A stretch of DNA of 64,000 nt from contig OX419758.1 in NCBI GenBank assembly GCA_948567375.1, forward strand, positions 24,247,001 through 24,311,000, in the 5' to 3' direction. The position numbers and the translations under genes were made by a program. The notes under the pieces were generated by a model. It made no database searches. It saw nothing but the letters and a program-made list of their open reading frames with translations, and was not told where the DNA came from. Origin of the DNA: Lunularia cruciata. Lineage: Eukaryota; Streptophyta; Marchantiopsida; Lunulariales; Lunulariaceae. Shown here piece after piece: positions 21,939-32,389 of this stretch (its first letter is position 1; each line of letters starts with the position of its first letter).

Positions 21939-23069
21939 ATACTCGTATATGTTTATGAGTCTAGCTATTCTGTTCTCTTGGCCTCTTATATCCTTCGACA
22001 GATGTCCCTTGGACAATTTGCATTGCCTGGGCTTTAGCAACCGCAGCTGAAATTTCGTACTTTGAGCTTCGAAATTTAATGCCCGCTGCACTAAATCTGG
22101 ATGTGCCAGGGTTCTAGATCTGGACTTCTACATATTTGTTCTGTAGCATCCTTGATTAAAGTTTGAATTGCCTTTCATCTACTGACCCTTGATTTCAGAA
22201 TTGGATTCACAACATACAATAAGATGGTAACAAATCTCGATCTACATTTGTATTTAACTATGTTCGTCTTAAGTGGATACAAATTGAAGCGCATGCTTTA
22301 ACCGTCACAATCACAGCGAAATATGAATTTTAAAGATAAATTATAATTCATTACTTTAAACATGAGGCCCGTGGACCTTACATAAACTGAAGGGGAGTGA
22401 GAAAGTTGGCCGTTCAGCATGTAATTACTCTAATCTCAAGTACATATATATGAGAATCATTGTCGGTTGAGAAATTCCATCAACTCATCAGTTGATGAAC
22501 GCGACTCAGAGAAACGGTAAGAACGTGCCTGAAGGGGTGCTCATACGTATGTTACCTGGTTATATTTGAAATTTGAGAAGGGATATGAACTTCATCTCTG
22601 AACTGTTACTAACTTCCAACCTAAACCAAATTAAAATCTTTTACTGTACATGTGCAGCTCAGTAATCAACCATCCCAAACGGTTACGATCCGGTTGACCT
22701 CAAACTTAGATCTTTACCTGATAAGTTCGAGCTTGTAGATGGTCTAGATAGATGTCGGAACATGCAAATTCCGAATGAATCCGGGATCATGGGAAAATGA
22801 AAAAGGCAATGCGTTTCTGCATGAGGGAACGGAACGATCATGAATTTAGGACGAATATCACATTTGTTGTTACAACCAGCTTCGATGATAGTGGTCTGTT
22901 GAGAACGACAATCTGATATACGGTGACTTAAGTAAGCTTTATTGATTCTTCAGAATTTGCTGTTCATGTGTTCATATTCTTCGAGTAAGACCTGCAACGT
23001 CGCGAAAATTTTCGACGGGCAAAACTTAAAGAGGATAAACGCACAGTTGTGATATTGAAGATACTGTGA

Positions 23070-23519
23070 ATGCTCAATACATTTTTACTTGCTGAAGGAT
23101 CCGGATGTGCAGAAGCGTCAGCTTCCATGTTGAGCACTATTTGGGGGTTCACCATTACCGTAATCCCACTTTTTTCTGGGGCCAACTTTCCTACCATGCG
23201 TCCAAAATCACCACCAGGTTCTCGATATCATGATCATCGACTGGAACCAGCCGAAACATCGTTATCTGACGATTATGGAAGTCCCCCTTACCATAAGGTG
23301 GTTGTATATGTGATAATGGGAATTTTGGGGCTGTATTTTCTGCTCACCATCTGTGCAAAATTTGACATCGTACGAAAGTGCTTTCGCTTAACTCGGTTTG
23401 TAAAACATACAGATGGCTCTGTCGGTCATGTTGATGCAGAAGTACCAGTACCGCAAAACAGAGAGGTTGTTCGTAATGGCGAGTCAGGAGAATCTGATGA
23501 TGCTATTTTTGATCTATAA
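23070..23519 (+). CDS. Hypothetical small membrane protein, 149 aa, copy A
   Basis: The longest frame in the low-repeat part of copy A, with an in-frame TGA directly before the ATG. Residues 21-40 (STIWGFTITVIPLFSG) are hydrophobic. A Pro/Ser/Asp-rich hydrophilic stretch (41-75) follows, then a clear membrane segment at about 77-97 (VVVYVIMGILGLYFLLTIC) ending in the basic KFDIVRKCFR. The tail is acidic and ends SGESDDAIFDL. This suggests a one- or two-pass membrane protein with a cytoplasmic tail. No family is recognised, and it could be the last exon of a longer gene. The copy at 62566-63015 looks identical at the DNA level. The copia remnant begins shortly downstream on the other strand. 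Coding status rests on its length and organisation only. Confidence 0.5.
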   Translation: MLNTFLLAEGSGCAEASASMLSTIWGFTITVIPLFSGANFPTMRPKSPPGSRYHDHRLEPAETSLSDDYGSPPYHKVVVYVIMGILGLYFLLTICAKFDIVRKCFRLTRFVKHTDGSVGHVDAEVPVPQNREVVRNGESGESDDAIFDL

Positions 23520-23659
23520 AGTGGAAGTTTTTCTCCAGATCCAAGATGTAAATCTGTTGCCTGTTATCTGACAGTTGCACCACAACCAATGTCTTTCTAT
23601 GATGACATATAGTTAGTTCTTACAATTAAGTCTGAGAAAGTGTTTCAAAGAGCTTGTCA

Positions 23660-25420
23660 CCGGCTTACCTTACAGTGTGATTCTTGTTTGTGTTGCCATC
23701 GTAAGGCATCCGCAATTGTAACAAGTCGTCAGAAATTCATAGCCATTCAGAAATGCATTCTTGACATCTAGTTGTTAAGCTTTCCACCTTTGAATCTCAG
23801 CAACAACAAGTAGAAATTTGATAGTATTTATCTTGGCAATAGAAAATGATGGTCTAACCTTAGTCCTCGCCTTCTATTTTGCAAGAATCCCTTTGCAACA
23901 GGTCTGGGTTGTTTATCTGCACCGAACCATCAAGTTGGTACCTAGTCTTCAATATCCACTTGGTAGCTATTTGCTTCTTCTCAAGAGGTAGAGATGTGAA
24001 TAACCAAACCTTCTTTTCTTATCAGCACATTGTACTCCTCCTTTATTGGATCTAGCCACTTCTCAAATTCCAAAGCTTCTTGGATGATGTGGGATTCCTC
24101 ATTGTCCATCATCTCAACCATCCATAAGTTAGCACAACACATATCAGCAAGTCAAGCTGGAGGTTTTTTGACCTGAGATTGACACAAAATCTTGTTCTCC
24201 TGTACAGCATCCTATTCAAGGATTGATTAACTACTCTAGATTGAAGGAACTCAAGCTGAACACCTGAAGAGATAGGAGAGGAGTTCTCTTTTCCTCCCTC
24301 AAGCTGATTAAGCTGAGAAGGGGATTCTTAGTCTCATCAAAGGTAACATCTCAACTAAAGATAGTCTGGTTGGATTGAGCTAGTAACCTATAGCCTTTGG
24401 CTTGTTTTGAGTATCCAATTCAGGTGTGGACTATAGAATAGCCATCACGCTTTGTGCAATAGACTAGGAGAACATGCTCCTATGCTTTGCATCCAAACAC
24501 TCTAAAATGAGAGAGATTGGGTTCTCACCAAAAACATCTTCCGCAAAGCTCATGCCTTCGATGACTTTGGTAGATGTTTGGCTGAGAAGGTAGATTGCTA
24601 TATTCATCACCTCAGCACACAAGTTTTGAGGCGGATCTCTATCTTTGAGTAGGTATCTTCTCATTTTCTCTATATATCAATTCTTTCTGTTCAAAATGCC
24701 ATTTTATTGATGGCTTTAAGGAGCAGTAATTGTCTTGAGATTCCCTGGATCTTGTAAAAGGAATCAGCTGCCTTTGACAGGAACTCTTCTCCTCTATCAC
24801 TTCTTATTGCTCAGACTTGCTTTGCAGTTTGTAGTTCAGTTTGGTGATGAAGTCCTGAACATGCGTCAAGACTTGGCTCTTATGTGATAAAAAATGCACT
24901 TATATTTTCCTAGAGGAATCATTGGCAATCAATTGATAGTAGGATGCACCTCCTAGTGAGGTTGGGTCAATAGGTCATACAAGATCTATCTTTAGGAGGT
25001 TGAGTATAGCTATACTTATGTTTGTAGTCTTGGAAAGTTTTGCCTAATTTGCTTCCTACCCACACAAACCTCACAAGGACTATCCTCAAACTACAGTGAA
25101 AAGACTCCAATGTCCAATGTGTCCTCACAAAGGATTGATAGCTTGGTTTATCTCAAGTGTCAAAGTCTCCTATGCCACAAGAAGTTATTATCAAGTGTGG
25201 TAACCCACTCAGTGCCTCCTAACATATATTCTTATGGCATTTTTTTCATGCAATTGGGTGACTACCTAGGTTAGATTCACGGAAACAATTAAGATTTAGG
25301 ACTTACAGCCCAATCCCTTGAGAGATATTCTAAAACATGCAATCAAGGGTTATCATCAAAGTGGAGCCACCCCATCCCACAGAAGAGACAACAATCATGA
25401 CCATGTTAATGAGGATGATC
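23660..25420 (-). pseudogene. Ty1/copia retrotransposon pol remnant, copy A
   Basis: Read leftward, pol domains occur in copia order (integrase before reverse transcriptase). GAG-pre-integrase words are NNFLWHRRL and EVCVGRKQIRQNFPR (about 25200-25040). An integrase core fragment, PPQNLCAEVMNIAIYLLSQT, lies at about 24620-24570 and is followed by ECLDAKHRSM. The reverse transcriptase start follows with KWLDPIKEEYNVL (near 24060) and FSIAKINTIKFLLV … QLDVKNAFLNG (about 23850-23760), the hallmark copia motif. Stops and frame changes are scattered throughout, and the rest of RT, RNase H and both LTRs are not seen. Its left part is duplicated at 63156-64000. Confidence 0.85.
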
Positions 25421-26321
25421 CCAAGACCACAATAACATGACCACTATCACAATCATGCATATGTGATTATGGGTATGGGATGCCATGTAAGCATTCAGCC
25501 ATCATTCTTTAGCGGTTTGGCTTCCCTCAAGCAATTGTTACCACATTGAGGAAAGAACTGGTTTTGATCACCATCAGTCCTCATGCTGCTTTGCACATGT
25601 GGGAATAATGATGTTTCACCACTAATGACTGAAAAGATTGCAATGGGCCGACTGAATAATATAAACATCTTGCCTCAAGGAGAAGGTAAGTTTTAAGTCA
25701 ATTGAATTTGCACCACCTCCAAGTTCACAAGGAAATTCACTAAGGTGCATTAGTTGATCTCATAATATAGAGTCTTGAGTCATGAAGTGTAGCACAAGAG
25801 GCTATCTGGGCAGGTGATTGGAATTCAAGGGAGTGGAAGGCAACTAATAGAGTTTAATTCCAAAGTTCTGGGCAATGTGATGTCACCCAAGAAGAAGAAA
25901 ATATCAGCCACAATTTGTCCTACAAACTCCAAGAGTGTAGAAATGAGCACATACACTATGTGGTACCCACATTTTTTGGTTTGACCGTATTGAGAAGAAG
26001 TGTACAGTTGAATTTGGATTGACCCGGATGGCAACAAAAGAAGAAGAATTGTATCTTTGGGTTGAACTCAAAGCTTACCTTTGTGTCAAGAAAAGAAGAA
26101 CTTGGATCAGGCTTGTCAGGTGAGAAACCCAAAGTAAGGAAACATCACCTTGGGGTGATCAACCCGATGCAAAGATAAAGTAAAAATTTCCTTTGGGTTT
26201 TCCAGCCAAGAACGTATGACCAAAAAAATGGCAGAGTCTCAATTGGGAGAAAATAAATAGTGACTAGAGGAACGCATGTAGAATGCATGATTGTCCAATG
26301 AAGAGTGATTGAGGAGCGATC
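25421..26321. other. Unassigned stretch between the copia remnant and an LTR-like repeat
   Basis: No gene is recognised. Frames of 60-70 codons (minus strand, 25825-26037 and 26145-26333) show no known motif. It could be decayed gag or leader of the copia element, but nothing demonstrates this. Confidence 0.4.
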
Positions 26322-26976
26322 TACAACACCCATTTGTGCATGTCTATTGTATTGTGATATTTATTTAGCTTGGTATTACAAGTACTTGAGAGATTATTTA
26401 TATAGAGAAAGAATAGTTCTACATTACTCATGATTAGCTAAAGTTGGTAAGAGCTAGGATAGAGGGACCTTACTTTAGAAAAAGTGGAAAAGATGAGCAC
26501 CATTATTTTGGATTCTAGTGGGTTGACTTGGTATTATTTTTAGGTCTTTGGCTTTCAGGAAAGAGATGATATCTCTTGGGCACGCAAGCCTTTTTGTTTC
26601 AGATTCTTCTATAGTTCAAGGATAGCCCATGTGAAGGAATCCTTGACTTAGTGGTTGGGTCAAGATAAGATCACATGCTTAGTGGAATATGCACATGTGA
26701 ATGGATATTTCTTTATATTTTTTTACATGACTTGACTTATACCCTAATAACATGAGTTATAATGATAAATAACAACTTTAGTGCGTAATTATTTCACAAG
26801 TATATAAACTAGGGGTAATGAGGTATTCATTATCCTTTCATTTGCAACTATCTCTCTCTCATTAAGTTCTCTAGTGAGGAATATCTTGAGTCTTGGAGTG
26901 CTAGCCTTGGAAGAGTATGATGTAGTTGGGGTTCCTTACCTTCTTAGTCCATGGTGCGTCACCGTAATAACTATCA
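26322..26976 (-). repeat. LTR-like dispersed repeat, inverted copy
   Basis: The reverse complement matches 6877-7517 along its length, from TCTGATAG…CATGGACTAAGAAGG to the TATATAAATAATCTCTCAAGTACTTG region and the GTGTTGTAGA end. It is diverged by perhaps 15-20% by eye. The shared outer limits support a discrete repeat unit of about 650 bp. No target-site duplication is apparent. Confidence 0.65.
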
Positions 26977-27775
26977 GAGGTTCAACTTGAGTGAGGGACA
27001 AGCTAGCTTACATACTGCACCTTGCAACAATATAAAGTTAAGACTTTGTTGAAGGATTTTTAAAATGTCATGCAACCACCCCATGCCTCTTTGTAGTAGT
27101 CTTGAGGTAATGTGTATTACAAAGCCAACTGAGAGTTCAATTTTCAAGAATCCAGAGGAGTGAGGATTTTGCATCCATTGTCCTAGACAGTTTTCTTGAG
27201 ATGGAGAGGAAGAGATTGCATGATACCAATGAGGGGTGGGAAGAATCCCTCACTCACATTGAGGAATCTTGCGGTTTGGAGGTTAGATGTTTTTACAAGG
27301 ATCAAATTTCTGACCAAACTTTGGATCACCGTTTTGGCATGGAATTGGAGTTTAAGTTTTCTAGCATTCATGGCAAAAATTGCTACAAGTAATCACTAGG
27401 ATGGTCCGGAGAATGTAGGGAAGAGAGGAAATTTGGCTTGGTGGACAAAGTCAGATTGGAGATTAGTCTTAGGTAAGGAGGCTGGTGAGGAGTCTAGAGT
27501 GAATTTCTATGGGGAAAGGAGAATCTGCAGAAGAGACTACATAAGTATGTAATTCTTTCAATGCTCCGTGTACAAAGAATGGCTACAAGGTGGATACCTA
27601 TTGGGACCCAATAAGATGAAGTATTTTCAAGGTGATGATGGCAATCTTGAAGCCTGAGCGAACCACCTATGTTACAAAGAAGCAGGTCGTGTTCTTCCAC
27701 CAGATGTTTGAAGGAGAGCTAGTGAATGGGGCAAACTATTTTCACTAGAGGACGAGGCAAATGGTATGGAATTGG
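26977..27775 (+). pseudogene. Gag-like repeat protein, copy 1 (decayed)
   Basis: Words shared with the two other copies occur in order: LAVWRLDVFTRIKFLTKLW (27262-27320), AWNWSLSFLAFMAKIATS (27341-27394), then TKNGYKVDTYWDP (27574-27612) and MMAILKPERTTYVTKKQVVFFHQMF (27630-27705, quoted in parts here). Frameshifts separate them. The family has the look of a plant LTR-element gag or similar structural protein. I cannot name it, and no protease or RT follows. Confidence 0.5.
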
Positions 27776-27931
27776 AGAGAATATGATGTTGTTGGGAAAA
27801 TAATCTACATGTTGCATTAGTGCTTGTTAGTATGACAAAAATTTTGAGAGTTGTCAGAAGAGTAGTGGTAATGGGGTTGGAACAAAAAGATTGCTAGAGG
27901 TGAGGGATGTAATGTTGTGGAGTTTGGTGTG

Positions 27932-28122
27932 CCTCGGGACTTACTTTATGTAACAATAAGCTTGGGGAATTATTTTATGTCACCATAAGCTCGGGGACTT
28001 ATTTTATGTTACATAAACTTGGGAGTTATTTTTATGTTACAATAAGCTTAGGACTTATTTGTGTTATTGTAAGCTAGGAAGTTATTTTATGTTATTGTGC
28101 TTTGGGAGTTTTATGTTATTGG
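27932..28122. repeat. Degenerate 28-29-bp minisatellite, about 7 units
   Basis: Successive units begin CT(C/T)GGGG and continue as ACTTATTTTATGTTACAATAAG with variation; starts are at 27933, 27961, 27990 and onward to about 28122. Unit length shortens toward the right end. It lies between gag-like copies 1 and 2 and is absent from the duplicated regions. Confidence 0.85.
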
Positions 28123-28784
28123 CAGGATGGAATAATATGTTGAAGAGGAGCGGTTTGTTAAGAGAAATATTAAGGGAAATGCTTGGACAGAGATAGGAGA
28201 ATCTATCAAAGGATAGAGGGTAGAAAGGAGGAGTGAAGAACAAAGGAAAGAGGTGGACTTCGCAGCCAGAGGAAGGAAGTCTTCATTCAATATCAGCCAT
28301 TGGGAAAAGACAAGAAGAAGAGTCAGTGTGGTGCACACATTGTTTTCTTTTTTTTTTAGGTTTGTTAGCACTTGAAGAAAAAGTAAGTGGATAGAGCCTA
28401 AAGAGTGCTAACCTGGAAGAAATAAGAAGAAACAGGAGTTTAAAGTAAAACCCGAAGTCGACCTTGGGTCAAGACCCGAATACAAGAAGACAAAGATGAA
28501 GAAGGAGAGACTTCATATCAGGCGGCATGAGCGGATCCAAAGAACCTGTAACAAACTTCTTTGGAGTCAGCGCAGTCAAGAAAGTATGCGGGAAGAAAGT
28601 AATGACCTTGGGATCAAGAACTTCTTGATAGTGACAGGAAACAACTTCACCGAATCAGAGATAGGAGAGGAGGAGCAACTAAAGAATGACTGATCAGCAT
28701 AGGACTATAAAATTCCAAGTGGTGCAAGGAAGTAGAGCAATGTCTAGTTGCTACCCAGTTCCTATTCAGAGTTGACCCAAAGTT
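28123..28784 (+). other. Leader-like region of gag-like copy 2
   Basis: Purine-rich DNA with a 65-codon frame (28496-28693) rich in Glu, Lys and Arg. No motif is recognised. It precedes the conserved gag-like words and probably belongs to the same repeat. Confidence 0.35.
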
Positions 28785-29410
28785 ATGAAAATTGCAAATC
28801 CGCAAGAAAAAGAGTGGGTTAGGATCTCGGGAACGATCTTCCAACAGAAGAAGGTGAGGAAGCACACAATGACCCCAAAAATGAGTAAGCAGAGTGCGGT
28901 GAGGGGGCTTGCAATTTGTAGATTAGAAGTAATAGTACGGATCAAAGTCTTGATAAGACTTTGTATCACATTCCTGGCCTGGAACTGGAACTTCAGTTTT
29001 CCAGGTTTCATGGTAGAAATTGCAGCAAGCAATTGTAAGGATGGACGAAGCACAAGGGAAAGAGAGGGAATCCCGCCCAATGAATGGAGACAGATTGGAG
29101 AGTTTTTTTGGGAAGAGAAGCAGGAGCGGTAGGAGGTACTACCTTCTATTGGAAGTGTGATGCTTCAGAAGAGACTGCCGAAGTGAGGAATTTGTTCAAT
29201 TGACCTCACATTAAGAATGGTTATAAGGTGGAGAGTTATAGAGACCCTGAGCAGAGTTATAGTAAGCACAATGATGGCAATGTTCAAGCCAGAGTGAACC
29301 ACCTATGTTACAATGCAATAGGCGGTGTTCTTTCACCAAATGTTTGCAGGAGAGGCAGTAGATTGGGCAAAATGTATGCATCAAAGAGTAGGGCAGATGA
29401 TTTCAGGATG
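28785..29410 (+). pseudogene. Gag-like repeat protein, copy 2, N-terminal half
   Basis: An intact 115-codon stretch (28785-29132) contains RGLAICRLEVIVRIKVLIRL and AWNWNFSFPGFMVEIAASN, matching copy 3 residue for residue at many positions. It then passes to KNGYKVESYRDPEQSYSKH (29214 onward) in another frame. Copy 3 has GYKVESYKDPVKQGIV and MAILKPERTTYV at the same place. A frame change near 29130 and loss of the PERTTYV word make it a pseudogene. Confidence 0.5.
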
Positions 29411-29501
29411 GAGAATGGATATGTCACCACATTAATTTGTGCCATTTGTAGCACACTTTTATTTTGGGTTGAATTTGCTAACTTCAAAAGAATGAAATGG
29501 A

Positions 29502-30128
29502 ATGCATTTGCATTTTCATCCAAATTTACGAAAGGAGGCAAATGTGGATGAGCAATATTATATGGAGAGAGTGCGAGATGGGGATGAATACTACAAGGAG
29601 AATGGGAAGCAGAAAATCATAGTAATTGACCTTCCAAGGGCCAGAAAGAGAGCCAAGCTTGAGAGTCATGTTGCGACAGTCCAGCTCCAGAAGGTGGCCA
29701 AGCTTAACCCACCGGCGGTGGTAGTAAAGACAAAGGGAGCCATACTGGAAGTAGAAGAAGAGTCAGAGGGAGAGACCGGATCAAAGGTGGGAATGTCGGG
29801 AGAAGAAGAGGAGTACATGCTACGGAGTGAAGAATTGAGCAGTGACAGCGAAGGCAAAGTGGAGGTTTGTCAAACGCGACAGCCGATGATTGAGGTAGGA
29901 AAGCCAAGTCCCAAAGTTTCCATGCTTGAACAAGGAAGTGAGAATGAGAAGGGAGAGGAAGTCGTGGCACAACTCCAAACTGCCAAAGGTAAGGATGTGA
30001 TGACTTCATTTGAAGTGGGGCCCATTAAAGTTACTCTGGAAGGAGGAGAAAGTTCAGAAGAAGAAACTTTGAAGGTGCAAAGATCACAACTTCGGGGCAA
30101 GGTGCAAAGGAGTGGACTATTTGTCTAA
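29502..30128 (+). CDS. Gag-like repeat protein, copy 2, charged C-terminal half (208 codons open)
   Basis: The frame starts MHLHFHPNLRKEANVDEQYYM, the counterpart of HFHPDLRKDVDTEEQQYI in copy 3. It continues with a basic patch (PRARKRAKLE, residues about 46-55) and long Glu/Ser/Lys-rich disordered sequence (EEESEGETG, GEEEEYM, SSEEETLKV). After the stop the next frame gives VVYPLLRMLQQKKQEIVSA, which matches VVCPLLVKLEHKKKEIQ at the end of copy 3, so a late frameshift truncates it. The first Met is probably internal to a longer protein. No enzymatic motif is present. A nucleic-acid-binding or structural role is only a guess from the basic patch. Confidence 0.45.
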   Translation: MHLHFHPNLRKEANVDEQYYMERVRDGDEYYKENGKQKIIVIDLPRARKRAKLESHVATVQLQKVAKLNPPAVVVKTKGAILEVEEESEGETGSKVGMSGEEEEYMLRSEELSSDSEGKVEVCQTRQPMIEVGKPSPKVSMLEQGSENEKGEEVVAQLQTAKGKDVMTSFEVGPIKVTLEGGESSEEETLKVQRSQLRGKVQRSGLFV

Positions 30129-30230
30129 TGTAGTATATCCACTGTTGAGGATGTTACAACAAAAGAAGCAGGAGATCGTAAGTGCCAATCTTGAGGTGCC
30201 AGGTGAATTTGCAATAGTTAAGACTTGGAG

Positions 30231-30860
30231 TTAAGACTTTGACTGTATCTCCTTCTTCTTGTGCTCTAACTTTACTAATAATGGGCACACAACCTCTTGC
30301 AAGTACTCCACTCCTTCATTCGAAGTTACCTCGACTTGCGGAGTGATCTCCTTCTTCATCTCTTCTTCACTCAACACTCGCCTTTTGAGCCGCAGTCGCC
30401 GTATAAGAATGGATGCTTCACTCCCCAAACTTTCATCCTCCTCTTCTCTTACCTTACTTAGCCCCGCTCCACACTTTGCCTTTTGCTTGGAACGAACTCC
30501 TTGTTGAATGGTAACTTTCCTTTCTTCCTGCTCAAGCAATTCATCTTCAAACTTTGAGTTACCTTTCTCTTCCATCTCCATCTTGGCTTTCTTTTCCTCA
30601 GGTATTGATGTCATCTCCCTTCCATCATTGCTATCACTACTCGTGTCTCCACTCTGCAGTGTGAGCTTGAGTTCTTCATATCTTTCCGAGTCTTTGGACT
30701 TGCATTCAACTTCGCCTTCCGATTCTTCCTCCAATGATGCGATTACCACCATACATTTCCTTGGGTTTACTCTTCTAGCCTTCCAAGGTCTTACTTTCTT
30801 GATGTCTTCTCCTTTTCCTTGTCGACTCCTCTTCTTTGACTTTGGAGTACTCACGTCCAA
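30231..30860 (-). CDS. Gag-like repeat protein, copy 3, charged C-terminal half (209 codons open)
   Basis: A 209-codon frame starts in a Lys/Arg-rich segment (STPKSKKRSRQGKG, residues 4-17; RPWKARRVNPRK, 24-35). It passes through Glu/Ser-rich low-complexity sequence (EEESEGEVE, GDTSSDSNDG) and ends EVVCPLLVKLEHKKKEIQSKS. The end matches copy 2 across the 100-bp gap at 30130-30230, so the two copies face each other tail to tail. The matching N-terminal half lies upstream on the same strand (31807-31139). Codon-level openness over 209 codons suggests a rather young insertion. Family unknown. Confidence 0.45.
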   Translation of the reverse strand: MDVSTPKSKKRSRQGKGEDIKKVRPWKARRVNPRKCMVVIASLEEESEGEVECKSKDSERYEELKLTLQSGDTSSDSNDGREMTSIPEEKKAKMEMEEKGNSKFEDELLEQEERKVTIQQGVRSKQKAKCGAGLSKVREEEDESLGSEASILIRRLRLKRRVLSEEEMKKEITPQVEVTSNEGVEYLQEVVCPLLVKLEHKKKEIQSKS

Positions 30861-31138
30861 CTACACACTCTTCCTCGTCTACGCGTAGTACTCATCGCTG
30901 CTCCTGATCTGAAGAATGTATTGCTGCTCCTGATCTAAAGAATGTATTGCTGCTCCTCCGTGTCAACATCCTTTCTTAAGTCAGGATGGAAATGCGACAC
31001 CATCATGTTGTGCTCTGCCGCATTGAGCAAGTTCAGCCCTAGATAGAAATGAGCTCCAAATGGCACAATGTAATGCGGAGGCAATTTATCCTGCAAATTC
31101 CATACCATCTGTCTTGTTCTCCCATGAAAACACTTTGC
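30861..31138 (-). other. Linker of gag-like copy 3 with a 26-bp tandem repeat
   Basis: CTGCTCCTGATCT(G/A)AAGAAT repeats at 30898, 30924 and partly 30950. The frame from the N-terminal half continues here (YIVPFGAHFYLGLNLLNAAE, HFHPDLRKDVDTEEQ), so this is coding in origin but interrupted before the C-terminal frame. Confidence 0.5.
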
Positions 31139-31807
31139 TCAGTTAATCTGCTCTTTTGCAAACATCTTATGGAAGAACACCGCTTGGTGTTTCATCACAT
31201 AAGTTGTTCTCTCCGGCTTCAAGATTGCCATTAGAGCACTCACGATCCCTTGCTTGACAGGATCCTTGTAACTCTCTACTTTGTAACCATTCTTTGTGCG
31301 CTTCGAAGAGAAAGCATCTCTCACCTCTTGGGTTTCTTCTACTACTTCACCCTTCCCCAAGAACGTGGCACCATGCTCCGTGCTTGCTTCTCTTCCAAGT
31401 ACTAACTTCCAATCCGACTCTGTCCAGCAAGCCGGATTACCTCCCTTCCCTTCTTCCTCGGGACCATCAAGACATCTACTCTCAATGATCTCAGTCATGA
31501 AGCTTGGAAAGCTTACATTCCAATTCCACACCAAGAATGTGATCCAAAGTCTACTCAAGACTTCAATTCTTGCAATCACATTTAACCTCCAAATCACATG
31601 ATTTCTCACTGTGAATTCGGAGTTCTTCTTCCCTCCTCCCATCTTTCTCTCTTCCACTCTGGGCGGGAGACTATTCTTCCTATTAATTCCCAAATTAGCT
31701 CTCTTGAATTCTTCTCTACACACCAATGTGTCTTTGACTCTACTTCTCTTCCCATGATCCCCTACAAGACAACTTCTTAACGGCAAGGGAAAATTGCTTG
31801 TCATCAC
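31139..31807 (-). CDS. Gag-like repeat protein, copy 3, N-terminal half (222 codons open)
   Basis: The best-preserved member of this family in the window. Motifs in order are NHVIWRLNVIARIEVLSRLW (residues about 69-88), FLVWNWNVSFPSFMTEIIES (90-109), SDWKLVLGREAS (128-139), KNGYKVESYKDPV (176-188), and MAILKPERTTYVMKHQAVFF (198-217). Reading continues past the given end in the same direction toward the charged half. It could be the gag-type protein of an LTR element or another repeat-borne protein; no zinc knuckle, protease or polymerase is visible nearby. Two more copies (26977-27775 and 28785-30128) lie on the other strand. Confidence 0.55.
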   Translation of the reverse strand: MMTSNFPLPLRSCLVGDHGKRSRVKDTLVCREEFKRANLGINRKNSLPPRVEERKMGGGKKNSEFTVRNHVIWRLNVIARIEVLSRLWITFLVWNWNVSFPSFMTEIIESRCLDGPEEEGKGGNPACWTESDWKLVLGREASTEHGATFLGKGEVVEETQEVRDAFSSKRTKNGYKVESYKDPVKQGIVSALMAILKPERTTYVMKHQAVFFHKMFAKEQIN

Positions 31808-32389
31808 TTCGTCTTTAGCCCGATTTTTATAGAGTTGCGCCTTCTTCGTCTTTCTTCAATTCGAGTTTCTACCAAGAAATCACACCTCCTGCATGTTCTT
31901 GTCACTGTCAAGTGTTCTTCACGCATATGACTGCCGTTTTTGAACGGTCCCATCTTGAATGTCTCGCCCCAAAGGAAAGTTGTTACACTGTCCTCGCCTC
32001 CGGTTGAGCACCCCCGATACAAAGACTCCTTACTTTGGGTTGTATGCTAACAAGGCAATTTTGAGTACTTCACCTTATGACACGAAGCCACGTTACCTCG
32101 GGTTTCATCCCAAGGACACTTTGTTTGCCTTCTTTGGCCATACAGGTGCAATTCAACTTCTCTATACACTTCTTCTTCCAAATTCCAAAAAAAAACAAAA
32201 AATGTGGGGACCACAAGTTGTGATTAAGAAGTGTTAATTTGTGACAAGATTGCGAATCATTGTTTGTTACTCTCTTCTGGGTGTAGTTTCTACTTGAGAG
32301 ATTAAAGGCGCAACCAAGAAGAACTAGATTGTTACTTTGCTTCGTATTTGGAAATTTCTGACTAGTATCTTTGCGGGAATGAATTTTAC
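31808..32389. other. Leader region of gag-like copy 3, no gene recognised
   Basis: Short frames on both strands (72 codons minus, 92 codons plus) lack known motifs. It is probably 5' leader or LTR of the minus-strand gag-like element. No matching second LTR was found. Confidence 0.35.

Larger units (their letters stand above)
18685..22960. other. 4.3 kb without a recognised gene
   Basis: Only frames of 60-106 codons occur, with no domain that I recognise and no partner exons. Local structure includes a GTTGAAAAA repeat (18934-18975), an 11-bp hairpin (19221-19264), and a ~63-bp diverged tandem pair (20591-20712, sharing CGATTTCC and CATATTCAGGACTA). A repeated GTCATAGCTTCTGCAT (20827 and 21229) and a 30-bp palindrome (21909-21938) are also present. 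Everything is repeated in copy B. Confidence 0.5.
14027..24504. repeat. Segmental duplication block c, copy A
   Basis: 10.5 kb are collinear with 53516-64000. The offset is 39489 at the left end, then 39508 after a 19-bp difference at 14109, and 39496 after a 12-bp difference in a GTTGAAAAA repeat at 18934. Parts such as the PR-1 coding exons and 23070-23519 look identical between copies. The match is cut only by the window end, so the duplication continues beyond it. Confidence 0.97.

Noticed and set aside
30259-30888. Plus-strand Ser/Leu-rich frames (82 and 126 codons)
   Set aside because: They are antisense to the longer minus-strand charged frame that has a homologue in copy 2.
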